NCBI RefSeq assembly: GCF_001945395.1
Contig: NZ_MSXV01000050.1
Location: 228,479-292,478 of the forward strand
Reading direction: 5' to 3'
DNA length: 64,000 bases
DNA from: Pseudomonas sp. PA15(2017)
Lineage (GTDB): Bacteria; Pseudomonadota; Gammaproteobacteria; Pseudomonadales; Pseudomonadaceae
Shown: positions 25,981-34,698 of the stretch, piece after piece
Numbering within the stretch: position 1 is the stretch's first letter
Layout: each line of letters starts with the position of its first letter
Made by a program: the position numbers and the translations under genes
The notes under the pieces: generated by a model
What the model saw: only the letters and a program-made list of their open reading frames with translations
Told to the model about the DNA's origin: nothing
The model's database searches: none

Positions 25981-26015
25981 AGCCTGGGTTGAGCGAAGCG
26001 ATACCCAGGTTCGAC
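25981..26015. repeat. REP-like hairpin between convergent genes
   Basis: AGCCTGGGT and ACCCAGGT-type arms pair around GAGCGAAGC. It is related to, but distinct from, the repeat at 5847. It fills the 60-bp space between the convergent ends of the ZapE-like and patatin genes and could stop transcription both ways. Confidence 0.65.
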
Positions 26016-26018
26016 GGT

Positions 26019-27203
26019 TCACCCCGTAGTAGCAGGCACCAGACCGAGAAACGCCTGGATCTGCGCCTTCTTGGCGATGGCGTCCTGGTAGCCCAGTTCG
26101 ATCAGCTCGCTGCAGTAGCCCGGCTCGAACAGCAGGTAGCTCAGCACCCCGCCGCCGCCCTCGCGGGTCGCCCCAGGGCCACGCAGGAACAGGCGCAGCG
26201 CCGCCGGCATCTCGCGGCGGTGGCGCGCGGCGATCACGTCCAACGGCTGGCTCGGCGAGATCACCAGCACCTCCACCGGGGTCAGCCCATAGGTGCGGCT
26301 GCGCTGCTCGGCGGGCACCAGGCGGCCCAGCTGGTTGAGGCGTTCGAGCAGCTCGATATCGCTTTCCACGTTATCGATGAAGGTGCTGTTGAGCATGTGC
26401 CCGGCGATCTGCGCCAGGCTCGGCTGCACGCCGCCCGGTACCGGCGCCGGTGCGCCGCCGGCCTGGTTGCCGACCGGGTTGCCGCTGACCCCCACCACCA
26501 GCACCTTGGTCGCGCCCAGGTGCAGGGCCGGGCTGATCGGCGCCATCTGCCGCACGGCGCCGTCGCCAAAGTACTCGCGGTTGATCTTCACCGGTTCGAA
26601 GATCAGCGGAATCGCCGTGCTGGCCAGCAGGTGCGGCAACGCCAGGCGTGTCGGCACGCCGACCCGACGATGGCGGAACCAGGGGTCGATGGCCGCGCGG
26701 CCCTGATAGAAGGTCACCGCCTGGGCCGACTCGTAACCGAACGCGGTCACCGCCACGGCGCGCAGCTGGCGATGGCGAACCGCAGCGGCGATGCCGGAGA
26801 AATCCAGTTCCCGTTCGAGCAGCTTGGCCAGCGGCGAGCTGTCGAGCAGCGCCACCGGCACCTGCTTGCCGAGGCCGAGCATGCTGTGGCCGATGAAGCG
26901 GCTGGCCTGACGCAGCACGCCGGGCCAGTCGCTGCGGTACACCTGCTCGGTATGGAAACTGCGCCACACGCTGCTCAGGCGCTTGACCGCCTCGCGAAAG
27001 TGCAGCGCCCCACAGGCCAGGCTGACGGCGTTGATGGCCCCCGCCGAGGTGCCGACGATGACCGGAAAGGGATTGTGCGACGACTCCTCGGGCAGCAGCT
27101 CGGCGATCGCCGACAACACTCCGACCTGATACGCGGCCCGTGCGCCACCGCCGGAAAGGATGAGCCCGGTGGTGGCCGGGTTGTCGCTAGCGTCCTGCTT
27201 CAT
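26019..27203 (-). CDS. Patatin-like phospholipase family protein
   Basis: 394 residues. Patatin domain at about 13-225 with the oxyanion loop GGGARAAYQ (18-26), nucleophile Ser53 in GTSAG, and catalytic Asp214 in FGDGAVR, so the Ser-Asp dyad is intact. No signal peptide is visible, which fits a cytoplasmic or membrane-associated lipid hydrolase rather than the secreted ExoU/PlpD type. The C-terminal 170 residues are also found in Pseudomonas homologues of this length. The ATG at 27203 is chosen over an upstream frame that lacks family sequence. It lies 24 bp downstream of the acyltransferase gene, probably in one transcript. Confidence 0.88.
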   Translation of the reverse strand: MKQDASDNPATTGLILSGGGARAAYQVGVLSAIAELLPEESSHNPFPVIVGTSAGAINAVSLACGALHFREAVKRLSSVWRSFHTEQVYRSDWPGVLRQASRFIGHSMLGLGKQVPVALLDSSPLAKLLERELDFSGIAAAVRHRQLRAVAVTAFGYESAQAVTFYQGRAAIDPWFRHRRVGVPTRLALPHLLASTAIPLIFEPVKINREYFGDGAVRQMAPISPALHLGATKVLVVGVSGNPVGNQAGGAPAPVPGGVQPSLAQIAGHMLNSTFIDNVESDIELLERLNQLGRLVPAEQRSRTYGLTPVEVLVISPSQPLDVIAARHRREMPAALRLFLRGPGATREGGGGVLSYLLFEPGYCSELIELGYQDAIAKKAQIQAFLGLVPATTG

Positions 27204-27226
27204 TGCGTCGATTCCGCTTCGGATGG

Positions 27227-28147
27227 TCAGTAGAGCCTGGGCTCGCCTTCTGGACGGGTCTTGAAGCGCCGATGCGCCCACAGATACTGCTCGGGGCACG
27301 TGACGATGGCCTGTTCGACCCACTGATTGACCCGCAGGCAATCGGCCTCTTCGTTCTCACCGGGAAAATCGCTCAGCGGCGGGTGGATGGTCAAACGATA
27401 GCCGCCGCCATCGGGCAGGCGCATCTGGGTGAACGGCAACACGATGGCGCGGCCGAGGCGCGCGAACTTGGTGGTGGCCGTGACGGTCGCCGCCTGAATG
27501 CCGAACAACGGCGCGAACAGGCTCTGCTTGCGGCCGTAGTCCTGATCCGGTGCGTACCAGATCGCCCTGCCGGCGCGCAGCACCTTGATCATCGCCCGCA
27601 CGTCCTCGCGCTCGATGGCGGTGGCGTCCAGGTTATGGCGTTCGCGGCCGCGACGCTGCACGAAATCGAACACCGGGTTGCGGTGCTCACGGTACATGCC
27701 GTCGATGGTGTGCACCTGGCCGAGCAGGGCGGCGCCGATTTCCAGGGTGGTGAAGTGCACGGCCATGAGAATCACGCCCTGCCCTTGCGCCTGGGCCTGC
27801 TGCAGATGCTCGATGCCCTCGATGTGGGCCAGGCGCGCCAGCTTGTGGCGCGGCCACCACCAGCTCGTGGCCATCTCGAAGAAGGCGATGCCGGTGGAGG
27901 CGAAATTCTCCTTGAGCAGACGCTCGCGCTTGTCTGCCGGCATGTGCGGGAAGCACAGTTCCAGGTTGCGCGTGGCGATGCGCCGACGCGAGCCAGCCGT
28001 GTGATACATCAGCCAGCCCAGGCCACGGCCCAGACGCAGCAGCGCGCCGTAGGGCAGTTGCACGGTCAGCCACAGCAGGCCGAGCCCGGCCCACAGCGGC
28101 CAGAACCGCGGGTGAAGGAAGGTGCGACGAAAGACGGGACGATCCAT
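27227..28147 (-). CDS. Lipid A biosynthesis lauroyl acyltransferase (LpxL/HtrB family)
   Basis: 306 residues, normal length for LpxL/HtrB. It transfers a secondary acyl chain to lipid A at the inner membrane. A single N-terminal membrane segment is seen (about 16-34), followed by the catalytic HFTTLE motif (His131, Glu136; consensus HX4D/E) and the conserved YAPDQDYG segment. The upstream minus-strand neighbour is the DUF2218 gene, and the patatin gene follows. Pseudomonas usually has two HtrB paralogues with different chain and position choice; which one this is cannot be decided here. Confidence 0.93.
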   Translation of the reverse strand: MDRPVFRRTFLHPRFWPLWAGLGLLWLTVQLPYGALLRLGRGLGWLMYHTAGSRRRIATRNLELCFPHMPADKRERLLKENFASTGIAFFEMATSWWWPRHKLARLAHIEGIEHLQQAQAQGQGVILMAVHFTTLEIGAALLGQVHTIDGMYREHRNPVFDFVQRRGRERHNLDATAIEREDVRAMIKVLRAGRAIWYAPDQDYGRKQSLFAPLFGIQAATVTATTKFARLGRAIVLPFTQMRLPDGGGYRLTIHPPLSDFPGENEEADCLRVNQWVEQAIVTCPEQYLWAHRRFKTRPEGEPRLY

Positions 28148-28225
28148 TGACGATCCAGGATGGCGTTCAAAGCCGCCTAGTCTACCAGCACGTTCGCCGC
28201 TCTCGGGAGTGAGGCGTCAGGACGC

Positions 28226-28507
28226 TCAGCGCTGCCAGTCGATCTGCAGGGTTTCGTCGGCCACCATGCGCTGCATATGGTCGGCCACCACGGGCTCGAG
28301 GTGATCGAGCGTGTCGGTGTCTGGCGCCTTGATGACCGCCGTCAGGCCACTCTCGAAACGGGTCAGGACTAGGCGCGCCGGGTCGAAGATGATCTCGCCG
28401 CGCTGCTCGTCGAAGCTCACCTGGAACTTGTGGCTCCAGTGCCGGCACAGGCGGGTCAGGCAGCGCAGCCCCTGTCTGGTGGTGACCGTTGCACGGGATT
28501 CAGGCAT
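28226..28507 (-). CDS. DUF2218 domain-containing protein
   Basis: 93 residues made of one DUF2218 domain: CRHWSHKFQVSF near the N-terminus and the C-terminal ending LQIDWQR are hallmarks. Function is unknown; family members often occur near iron-siderophore or detoxification genes, but no such link is evident here. The ATG at 28507 has CAGGAG 6 nt upstream. It is divergent from the thiolase gene across a 175-bp gap. Confidence 0.88.
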   Translation of the reverse strand: MPESRATVTTRQGLRCLTRLCRHWSHKFQVSFDEQRGEIIFDPARLVLTRFESGLTAVIKAPDTDTLDHLEPVVADHMQRMVADETLQIDWQR

Positions 28508-28682
28508 GGGAATGCTCCTGGTGGAATTGAAGACGCCCGGAATCTAGCACGCAGCCTGGCTGCCCGGCATACGCCATTATCGATACAACCAATCGAAAAG
28601 CCTGGACTTGCATGGCGGCTGAGGCGGCGTCAGGATCGTACCGGCCAATAACAACATCCGCCCATCTGGTCAGGAGAACGTC

Positions 28683-29864
28683 ATGCAAGAAGTCGTCATC
28701 GTCGCCGCCACCCGCACCGCCATCGGCAGCTTCCAGGGCGCGTTGGCCGATGTGCCAGCCACCGATCTGGGCGCCGCGGTGATCCGCCGGTTGCTCGAGC
28801 AGACCGGTCTGGATGGCGCACAGGTCGACGAAGTGATCCTTGGCCATGTGCTGACTGCCGGCGCCGGCCAGAACACCGCGCGTCAGGCGGCCATCAAGGC
28901 TGGCCTGCCCCACGCGGTACCGGCGCTGACCCTCAACAAAGTCTGCGGCTCCGGCCTCAAGGCCCTGCACCTGGGCGCCCAGGCAATCCGCTGCGGTGAT
29001 GCCGAGGTGATCATCGCCGGAGGCATGGAGAACATGAGCCTGGCGCCCTACGTGCTGCCCAAGGCCCGCACCGGGTTGCGCATGGGCCACGGGCAACTGG
29101 TCGACACGATGATCAGCGATGGCTTGTGGGATGCCTTCAACGACTACCACATGGGCATCACTGCCGAGAACCTGGTGGCCAAATACGCCATCAGCCGTGA
29201 AGAGCAGGACGCCTTCGCCGCCGCTTCACAGCAGAAGGCCGTCGCCGCCATCGAGGCCGGGCGCTTCGCCGACGAGATCACTCCGATCCTGATTCCCCAG
29301 CGCAAGGGCGAGCCTGTCGCCTTCGCCACCGATGAACAGCCGCGCGCCGGCACCACCGCCGAAACCCTGGGCAAGCTCAAGCCCGCGTTCAAGAAGGACG
29401 GCAGCGTGACCGCCGGCAATGCCTCGAGCCTCAACGACGGCGCCGCAGCGGTGCTGCTGATGAGCGCCAGCAAGGCCGAGGCGCTCGGCCTGCCGGTGCT
29501 GGCGCGGATCAAAGCTTACGCCAACGCTGGCGTCGACCCGGCGATCATGGGCATCGGCCCGGTATCAGCCACCCGCCGCAGCCTGGAGAAAGCCGGCTGG
29601 ACGCTGGATCAGCTGGACCTGATCGAAGCCAACGAAGCCTTCGCCGCCCAGGCGCTGTCGGTCGGCAAGGAGCTGGGCTGGGATGCCGACAAGGTCAACG
29701 TCAACGGCGGCGCCATCGCCCTCGGTCACCCGATTGGCGCATCCGGCTGCCGGGTGCTGGTCACCCTGCTCCACGAAATGCTCAAGCGCGATGCCAGGAG
29801 AGGCCTGGCGACCCTGTGCATCGGCGGCGGCCAGGGTGTGGCGCTGCTGCTCGAGCGCGACTGA
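28683..29864 (+). CDS. Acetyl-CoA C-acetyltransferase (thiolase II, AtoB/PhaA type)
   Basis: 393 residues. Catalytic Cys88 (NKVCGSG), His349 (LGHPIG) and Cys379 (CIGGG) are all present, and the length matches biosynthetic/degradative acetoacetyl-CoA thiolases. It interconverts two acetyl-CoA and acetoacetyl-CoA. The ATG at 28683 has AGGAG 6 nt upstream. It stands alone, not next to phaB or atoAD, so its pathway (ketone-body type metabolism, acetoacetate from leucine via the liu route, or PHB-like synthesis) is not fixed by context. Confidence 0.93.
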   Translation: MQEVVIVAATRTAIGSFQGALADVPATDLGAAVIRRLLEQTGLDGAQVDEVILGHVLTAGAGQNTARQAAIKAGLPHAVPALTLNKVCGSGLKALHLGAQAIRCGDAEVIIAGGMENMSLAPYVLPKARTGLRMGHGQLVDTMISDGLWDAFNDYHMGITAENLVAKYAISREEQDAFAAASQQKAVAAIEAGRFADEITPILIPQRKGEPVAFATDEQPRAGTTAETLGKLKPAFKKDGSVTAGNASSLNDGAAAVLLMSASKAEALGLPVLARIKAYANAGVDPAIMGIGPVSATRRSLEKAGWTLDQLDLIEANEAFAAQALSVGKELGWDADKVNVNGGAIALGHPIGASGCRVLVTLLHEMLKRDARRGLATLCIGGGQGVALLLERD

Positions 29865-29950
29865 ACGCGAGGCGGCCCAGCCATTGGCTGGGCCTGCCCT
29901 TCCAGGCCTCATTTGCGATACGATCAGGCTTCCTCCCGATGAAGCTGCCC

Positions 29951-30244
29951 ATGAGCGACCTGCCAACGCTGCACTACCTGTTCGCCGAATGCCGCAAACC
30001 CTGCCCTGAGCGCCCGGACGTAACGGCTATCGTGCTGTTCGCGCTGCTTAGCGAAGACGACGACGTGGTCTACCTGGAACTGCGCTACACCGACTTCGCC
30101 AGCGGTCAGTTTGAAGGCGACCACCTGTGGCTGTCGCTCGAAGAAGCGCTCGACGGCACCTTTGAAGATTACGGCATCGGCGAAGATGACTGGCGGCCAC
30201 TTTCCGTCCGGGAGATAGCCCGTATCGATCGCAGTATCGAATAA
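29951..30244 (+). CDS. Small hypothetical protein, acidic
   Basis: 97 residues (101 if the ATG at 29939 is used). Strongly acidic (SEDDDVVYLELRYTD, EDYGIGEDDW), no membrane segment and no motif I recognise. The codon use is like that of neighbours, which supports a real gene. Neither start has a strong ribosome site; I took the second because the first adds only four residues. It follows the thiolase gene by about 85 bp. Confidence 0.6.
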   Translation: MSDLPTLHYLFAECRKPCPERPDVTAIVLFALLSEDDDVVYLELRYTDFASGQFEGDHLWLSLEEALDGTFEDYGIGEDDWRPLSVREIARIDRSIE

Positions 30245-30266
30245 CGGTAGCGGCTATGTACCGGCG

Positions 30267-30872
30267 CTAGCGACGGCAGCCGTCCCACAGTTTCATGATC
30301 TGGGTCACCGCGGCATCCAGCGCTGAATGCTCGATGCCGTCACGGGCCAGAGTGGAAAGCCCCAGCAGAAAACTGTCGTAAGCCGATGTGAGTGCCTGAA
30401 CATCGGTATCGCCGGCCAGCTCGCCATCGGCGATGGCCCGCTCGATACAGGCACGAATACCTTCTCGCGTGCGCTGGCGATTCTCGCTCGGCAGCGTCGC
30501 GCCGTCCTGAGGCGTGCATACGCCAATCACCCCAAGGGCCACCATGCAGCCGCGTGGATGGCCCGCTTCGCACTGCATTTTGGACGAACGCCGCAACGCC
30601 AGTTCGATGGCCTCGCGGGGCGGCAGCGTGTCATCGAACAGGCTTTCGGTCACCCTGCCATGGGTCTGCAGATACAGCGCCATCACCTCGTTGTAGAGCG
30701 CCTCCTTGGAGCCGAACGCGGCGTAGAAGCTGGGCGCTGAAATGCCGCCGGCAATACCTGCCTTCAGCTGACTCAAGGACGTGGCTTCGTAGCCGTGCTC
30801 CCAGAACAAATGCATGGCCTGCTCCAGTGCTGCTTGCCGATCGAATGTGCGTGGGCGCCCCATCTGTGCCAT
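30267..30872 (-). CDS. TetR-family transcriptional repressor
   Basis: 201 residues. The N-terminal helix-turn-helix is seen at about 12-60 (FDRQAALEQAMHLFWEHG, then APSFYAAFGSKEALY). The GCMVALG segment in the C-terminal half is shared with BdcR-type TetR proteins. The ATG at 30872 has AGGAGG 6 nt upstream. It is divergent from an MFS transporter and a BdcA-like SDR, and a palindrome lies between them. It is expected to repress those genes and itself until a ligand, likely a small toxic compound, is bound. Confidence 0.9.
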   Translation of the reverse strand: MAQMGRPRTFDRQAALEQAMHLFWEHGYEATSLSQLKAGIAGGISAPSFYAAFGSKEALYNEVMALYLQTHGRVTESLFDDTLPPREAIELALRRSSKMQCEAGHPRGCMVALGVIGVCTPQDGATLPSENRQRTREGIRACIERAIADGELAGDTDVQALTSAYDSFLLGLSTLARDGIEHSALDAAVTQIMKLWDGCRR

Positions 30873-30950
30873 GTGAATCCTCCTGCCTGACGATATAAAT
30901 ACTAGTCGATACAAAAGTCATTGACCACCGGGAGCCGACAGGCCTACATT

Positions 30951-30966
30951 TATACCGATCGATATA
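30951..30966. promoter_or_regulatory. Candidate TetR operator
   Basis: TATACCGATCGATATA is a 16-bp palindrome with one mismatched pair, centred in the 111-bp space between the divergent TetR and MFS genes and close to the MFS start. A related CGATATAAATACTAGTCGATA lies at about 30890-30910 near the TetR side. Both share CGATA, as would be expected of a shared operator. Confidence 0.5.
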
Positions 30967-30983
30967 TAAATGAGTACCTCCCC

Positions 30984-32186
30984 ATGACCGACTCCACGAA
31001 ACCCGACGCCTTGCCCGTGTCCGCGCTGCTTGCCCTGGCGATGACCGGTTTCATCTGCATTCTCACCGAAACCCTGCCGGCGGGCCTGCTGCCGCAAATC
31101 AGTGCCGGCCTCGACGTCTCGCCCGCACTGGCCGGCCAGTTGGTAACCCTCTATGCCCTGGGCTCGCTGCTGGCGGCGATTCCGCTGACCATCGCCACCC
31201 AGGGGTGGCGGCGACGCAACGTGTTGTTGCTGGCAATCATCGGTTTTCTACTGTTCAACTCGATCACGGCCTGGTCGTCCAACTATGTGCTGACTCTGGT
31301 CGCGCGCTTTTTCGCCGGCATGGCGGCGGGCCTGGCCTGGAGCCTGATCGCCGGCTATGCCCGGCGCATGGTCGCCCCGCATCAACAGGGGCGCGCTCTG
31401 GCGCTGGCCATGGTCGGCACGCCCATCGCGCTGTCCCTCGGCGTGCCCATCGGCACCTGGCTCGGCGGCATGGTGGGCTGGCGCACGGCGTTCGGTTTGA
31501 TGTCGCTGCTGAGCATCGGGCTCATCGTCTGGGTACTGGCCAAGGTGCCGGACTATCCCGGCCAGGCGCGTACCCAGCGTGTGCCCCTGCGCGCGGTATT
31601 GCTGACGCCAGGCGTGCGCCCGGTACTGGCCGTGGTGCTGACCTGGATGCTCGCCCACAACATGCTCTACACCTACATCGCGCCCTTCATCGCCCCGGCC
31701 GGGCTGGGCAGCCAGGTCGATATCGTGCTGCTGGCATTCGGTGTCGCCGCGCTGATCGGCATCTGGATCACCGGCCGCCTGGTCGACCGTCACCTGCGCC
31801 AGGCGGTGATCATCAGCCTCGCGACCTTCGCCCTGGTCGCCCTGCTGTTCGGCCTGTATGCCCAATCGGCCAGCGTGCTGTATGCCGGCGTGTTCGTCTG
31901 GGGGCTGACCTTCGGTGGCGCCGCAACGCTGTTGCAGACGGCCCTGGCCGATGCCGCCGGCCCCGGCGCCGACGTGGCGATGTCGATGAACGTGGTGATC
32001 TGGAACAGCGCGATTGCCGCAGCCGGCCTCAGTGGCGGCCTGCTGCTCGGCCAGTTCGGCGTCGGCGCATTCCCCTGGACCATGCTGGCATTGCTACTGA
32101 TCGCCCTGTGGATCGCCTCGGCGGCCAGCCAGCACGGCTTCCCTTCCGGCCAGCGTCGCAGCGACGTGCTCGTCGCCGGTCATTGA
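30984..32186 (+). CDS. MFS drug/sugar efflux transporter, 12 membrane segments
   Basis: 400 residues with about 12 hydrophobic segments; the family motif A region (ALGSLLAAIPLTIATQGWRRRNVL) lies between segments 2 and 3 and motif C-like Gly/Pro sequence is in segment 5 (TPIALSLGVPIGTWLGG). It fits the DHA1 efflux group (AraJ/YdhP-like). The ATG at 30984 gives the normal cytoplasmic N-terminus; an upstream ATG at 30921 lies in the operator region. It is probably co-transcribed with the SDR gene 28 bp downstream and under the divergent TetR repressor. Confidence 0.9.
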   Translation: MTDSTKPDALPVSALLALAMTGFICILTETLPAGLLPQISAGLDVSPALAGQLVTLYALGSLLAAIPLTIATQGWRRRNVLLLAIIGFLLFNSITAWSSNYVLTLVARFFAGMAAGLAWSLIAGYARRMVAPHQQGRALALAMVGTPIALSLGVPIGTWLGGMVGWRTAFGLMSLLSIGLIVWVLAKVPDYPGQARTQRVPLRAVLLTPGVRPVLAVVLTWMLAHNMLYTYIAPFIAPAGLGSQVDIVLLAFGVAALIGIWITGRLVDRHLRQAVIISLATFALVALLFGLYAQSASVLYAGVFVWGLTFGGAATLLQTALADAAGPGADVAMSMNVVIWNSAIAAAGLSGGLLLGQFGVGAFPWTMLALLLIALWIASAASQHGFPSGQRRSDVLVAGH

Positions 32187-32214
32187 CCTGAACCTTCTGA
32201 CAGGAGCTCATCCC

Positions 32215-32928
32215 ATGCCCCACTCGAATCGCCAATCCGTCCTCGTCCTCGGCGGCAGCCGCGGTATCGGCGCTGCCCTGGTACGCCGCTTCGCCCGCGA
32301 CGGCGCGCAGGTCACCTTCACCTACGCCAGTTCGGCGGCGCCGGCCCTCAGGCTCGCCGAGGAAACCGGCAGCACCGCCGTGCAACTCGACAGCGCCGAC
32401 CGCCAGGCCCTGACCACAGGCATCGAAAACCTGGGCGCCCTCGACGTGTTGGTGGTCAACGCCGGCATCTTCATCGCCGGCGACCCGCTGGAACTGGATG
32501 CCGATGCCATCGACCGGCTGTTCACCATCAACATCCAGGCGCCTTACCACGCCGCCATCAGCGCTGCACGACAAATGCCGGACGGCGGGCGCATCATCTT
32601 CATCGGTTCGAACATCGCTGACCGTGCGCCCATGCAGGGCGTTGCCGCCTATGGCGCCAGCAAGGCGGCGCTGACCGGCATGGCCAAGGGCCTGGCCCGT
32701 GATTTCGGCCCACGCGGCATCACCGTGAACGTGGTGCAACCAGGCCCGACCGACACCGACATGAACCCCGCCGACGGCCCGCAGAACGCGTTGATGCACA
32801 GTTTCATGGCGATCAAGCGTCATGCCCGCAGCGACGAGATCGCCGGCATGGTGGCCTGGCTCGCAGGCAGCGAGGCCGGGCTGGTGACCGGCGCCGCACT
32901 GACCCTGGACGGCGGCTTTAGCGCCTGA
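32215..32928 (+). CDS. bdcA: SDR-family oxidoreductase, BdcA-like
   Basis: 237-residue short-chain dehydrogenase. GGSRGIG (13-19) binds the NADP cofactor; Ser132, Tyr146 and Lys150 (YGASK) form the catalytic set. Long stretches recall E. coli BdcA (INIxAPYHA, NVVQPGPxDTD, SLMAIKRH-type), a protein reported to bind cyclic di-GMP and promote biofilm dispersal. In E. coli, bdcA is divergent from the TetR gene bdcR, and a TetR gene is also close here, with an MFS gene between. GAGC ribosome site (AGGAGC) precedes the ATG. Whether it acts on cyclic di-GMP or is a plain reductase is open. Confidence 0.8.
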   Translation: MPHSNRQSVLVLGGSRGIGAALVRRFARDGAQVTFTYASSAAPALRLAEETGSTAVQLDSADRQALTTGIENLGALDVLVVNAGIFIAGDPLELDADAIDRLFTINIQAPYHAAISAARQMPDGGRIIFIGSNIADRAPMQGVAAYGASKAALTGMAKGLARDFGPRGITVNVVQPGPTDTDMNPADGPQNALMHSFMAIKRHARSDEIAGMVAWLAGSEAGLVTGAALTLDGGFSA

Positions 32929-32941
32929 TAGGCCGTTTCGC

Positions 32942-33373
32942 TCAGGTTACCCGCTCGGCCACCGGCAGCTTGGCGATGGCCTCGCGGGTTTCCCGATCCT
33001 GGGCATCGCGCCAGGTGCGGAACGCGTCCAATTCGCCGCCCCAGGTTTTCATCACCCAGGCGAGTACCGCCAGGTCGTCGATCAGGCCGAGGCCAGGAAT
33101 GAAATCGGGAATGGCATCGAGTGGTGACACGAAATAGATCAGGCCGGCCACGATGGCCACCAGCGCCTGGGGGTTGATCGCCCGATAGCTACCCCGCCAC
33201 CAGGCCACGCACAGCTCCTGCAGCAAGCTCAGGTCGCTTCGCAACGACGACAGGCTGCGTGCCCCACCTCCGCTCTTGCGGGTCACGGCGAGCAACAATG
33301 CCGGCAAACGACCACGCTTGAGGAAGCGCTGGGCGACGGGCAGGTAACGGGCAAAATTCCACGGTGCTTTCAT
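32942..33373 (-). CDS. DUF1232 (YkvA family) membrane protein
   Basis: 143 residues. The DUF1232 core YFVSPLDAIPDFIPGLGLIDD is at about 92-113 inside a membrane-associated segment. Function unknown. The ATG at 33373 is preceded by GAGGAG 6 nt upstream, so the GTG two codons earlier is rejected. It converges with the SDR gene (14-bp gap) and faces away from an AT-rich region that holds DnaA-like boxes. Confidence 0.85.
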   Translation of the reverse strand: MKAPWNFARYLPVAQRFLKRGRLPALLLAVTRKSGGGARSLSSLRSDLSLLQELCVAWWRGSYRAINPQALVAIVAGLIYFVSPLDAIPDFIPGLGLIDDLAVLAWVMKTWGGELDAFRTWRDAQDRETREAIAKLPVAERVT

Positions 33374-33664
33374 GACCACTCCTCGTCAGCCCGCACGGCT
33401 GCTGGGCTGTCTGTGGTTATCCACCATAGCTGTGGATAACCTTGTGAACAGTTATGGGATTAGCTTACCAAAGCCCCCTGCCATGCGGCCTCGCCACAGA
33501 TCGGACATTTTTTATCCAGCCGATAAAACCTTGCTAAATCAACTAGTTAAAAAAATCAAAAGATTTCGTTAAAAACCTGACCAACTGAATAAGAAGCTTT
33601 GTCACAGTGTGCATAACCGCACTGTCAAGGCTTGTAATTCCTGTTCTTTGCGATTAGGAACCCG
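33374..33664. other. AT-rich intergenic region upstream of DUF1232 gene
   Basis: About 290 bp, clearly richer in A+T than its neighbours, especially 33501-33600. It has an inverted DnaA-box pair (33417-33439), a second weak box-like TTATCCAGC near 33513, and a short hairpin (ACAGTG...CACTGT near 33605-33625). No gene is supported. It could also hide a small RNA, which I cannot show. Confidence 0.5.
33417..33439. promoter_or_regulatory. Inverted DnaA-box pair
   Basis: TTATCCACC (33417-33425, 8 of 9) and, on the other strand, TTATCCACA (33431-33439, perfect) are separated by 5 bp. DnaA boxes of this kind bind DnaA at origins and at regulatory sites. No dnaA, rpmH or parAB genes are nearby, so this is not the chromosome origin. 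Confidence 0.5.
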
Positions 33665-33700
33665 CCAAAAACGACAACGCCCCGACAGGCGGGGCGTTGT
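33665..33700 (-). terminator. Rho-independent terminator of the FKBP gene
   Basis: Perfect 11-bp stem ACAACGCCCCG / CGGGGCGTTGT with a 5-nt loop (33674-33700), followed on the minus strand by a T-rich tract. It lies 17 bp past the stop of the FKBP gene. Confidence 0.85.
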
Positions 33701-33716
33701 TTCAAGCAGCTGACGC

Positions 33717-34463
33717 TTATTGGGCCGGAGCGGCCTCAGGCGCTTGCGGAGCAGCTTGCTCCTGAGCGTTCTGATCCTTGATGCCCAGCAGCTCGAGGTC
33801 GAACACCAGTACCGAGTTGGCCGGAATGGCCGGGCTCGGGCTCTGGGCGCCGTAGGCCAGCTCGGCCGGGATGTACAGCTTGACCTTCTCGCCGACATGC
33901 ATCAGTTGCAGGCCTTCGACCCAACCGGGGATCACGCCGCCAACCGGCAGGTCGATCGGGGTGCCACGCTCGATGGAGCTGTCGAACACGGTGCCGTCGG
34001 TAAGCTTGCCTTCGTAGTGAACGGTAACCACGTCATCAGCTTTGGGCTGAGCGCCATCGGCCTTCTTGACCACTTCGTACTGCAGGCCCGAAGCGGTGGT
34101 GGTGACGCCGTCACGCTTGCCGTTCTCTTCGAGGAATTTCTTGCCCGCTGCGGCAGCTTCTTCGTTCATCTTGGTCATGCGCTCTTCGGCACGCTTCTGC
34201 AGAGAGGCAAAGGCCTCGATCAGCTCTTCGTCCTTCAGGCGCTGTTCTTTCTTGCCGATGGCGTCTTCGATGCCTTGGGCAACGGCGTTCGGATCCAGGT
34301 CGTCCATACCTTCCTGAGCCAGGCTCTTGCCCATGTTCAGACCGATACCGTAGGACGCCTTCTGCGCCGGAGTTTCCAGTTTTACGTCGCTGGTTTGCGA
34401 ATCACAACCGGCGAGCACCAGGCCCACCAGGGCGATCGCTGCTGCCAAACGATGCTGTTTCAT
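33717..34463 (-). CDS. FKBP-type peptidyl-prolyl cis-trans isomerase, lipoprotein (Mip/FklB/FkpA type)
   Basis: 248 residues. A lipoprotein signal ends in LVLAGC (Cys20), so the mature protein is lipid-anchored in the envelope. Residues about 30-130 form the alpha-helical dimerization part (QKASYGIGLNMGKSL, then a charged helix), and about 140-232 the FKBP domain (VTVHYEGKLTDGTVFDSS, PVGGVIPGWVEGLQLMHVGEK, ELAYG). It speeds proline isomerization during folding of periplasmic proteins. The tail after about 233 is Gln/Ala/Pro-rich. The ATG at 34463 has AAGGAA upstream; the longer frame would bury the signal peptide. Confidence 0.93.
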   Translation of the reverse strand: MKQHRLAAAIALVGLVLAGCDSQTSDVKLETPAQKASYGIGLNMGKSLAQEGMDDLDPNAVAQGIEDAIGKKEQRLKDEELIEAFASLQKRAEERMTKMNEEAAAAGKKFLEENGKRDGVTTTASGLQYEVVKKADGAQPKADDVVTVHYEGKLTDGTVFDSSIERGTPIDLPVGGVIPGWVEGLQLMHVGEKVKLYIPAELAYGAQSPSPAIPANSVLVFDLELLGIKDQNAQEQAAPQAPEAAPAQ

Positions 34464-34698
34464 GCTGATTCCTTGTCCGCTGCGCCCTAGGGCTATCGAG
34501 TGAAGGCGCGAGCTTAGGGTGTGTGAGTGTGTCAACGCAAGCCGCGGCGCCTGGATTTATCCAGGCAGACCACACGCGCTCTGCGAGAAGTGGCGAGCGG
34601 TGGCATCGAAGCCAACCTGATCGTTAGCACGCCGCGCCGATCTCGCGAAACAGCGACGTAACTGACTAGCCGATAAGAGTTTTTCTGCTCGCAGAAGT

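Noticed and set aside
33417..33600. Chromosomal origin of replication
   Set aside because: Only two good DnaA boxes and no dnaA, dnaN, rpmH, parA or parB nearby.
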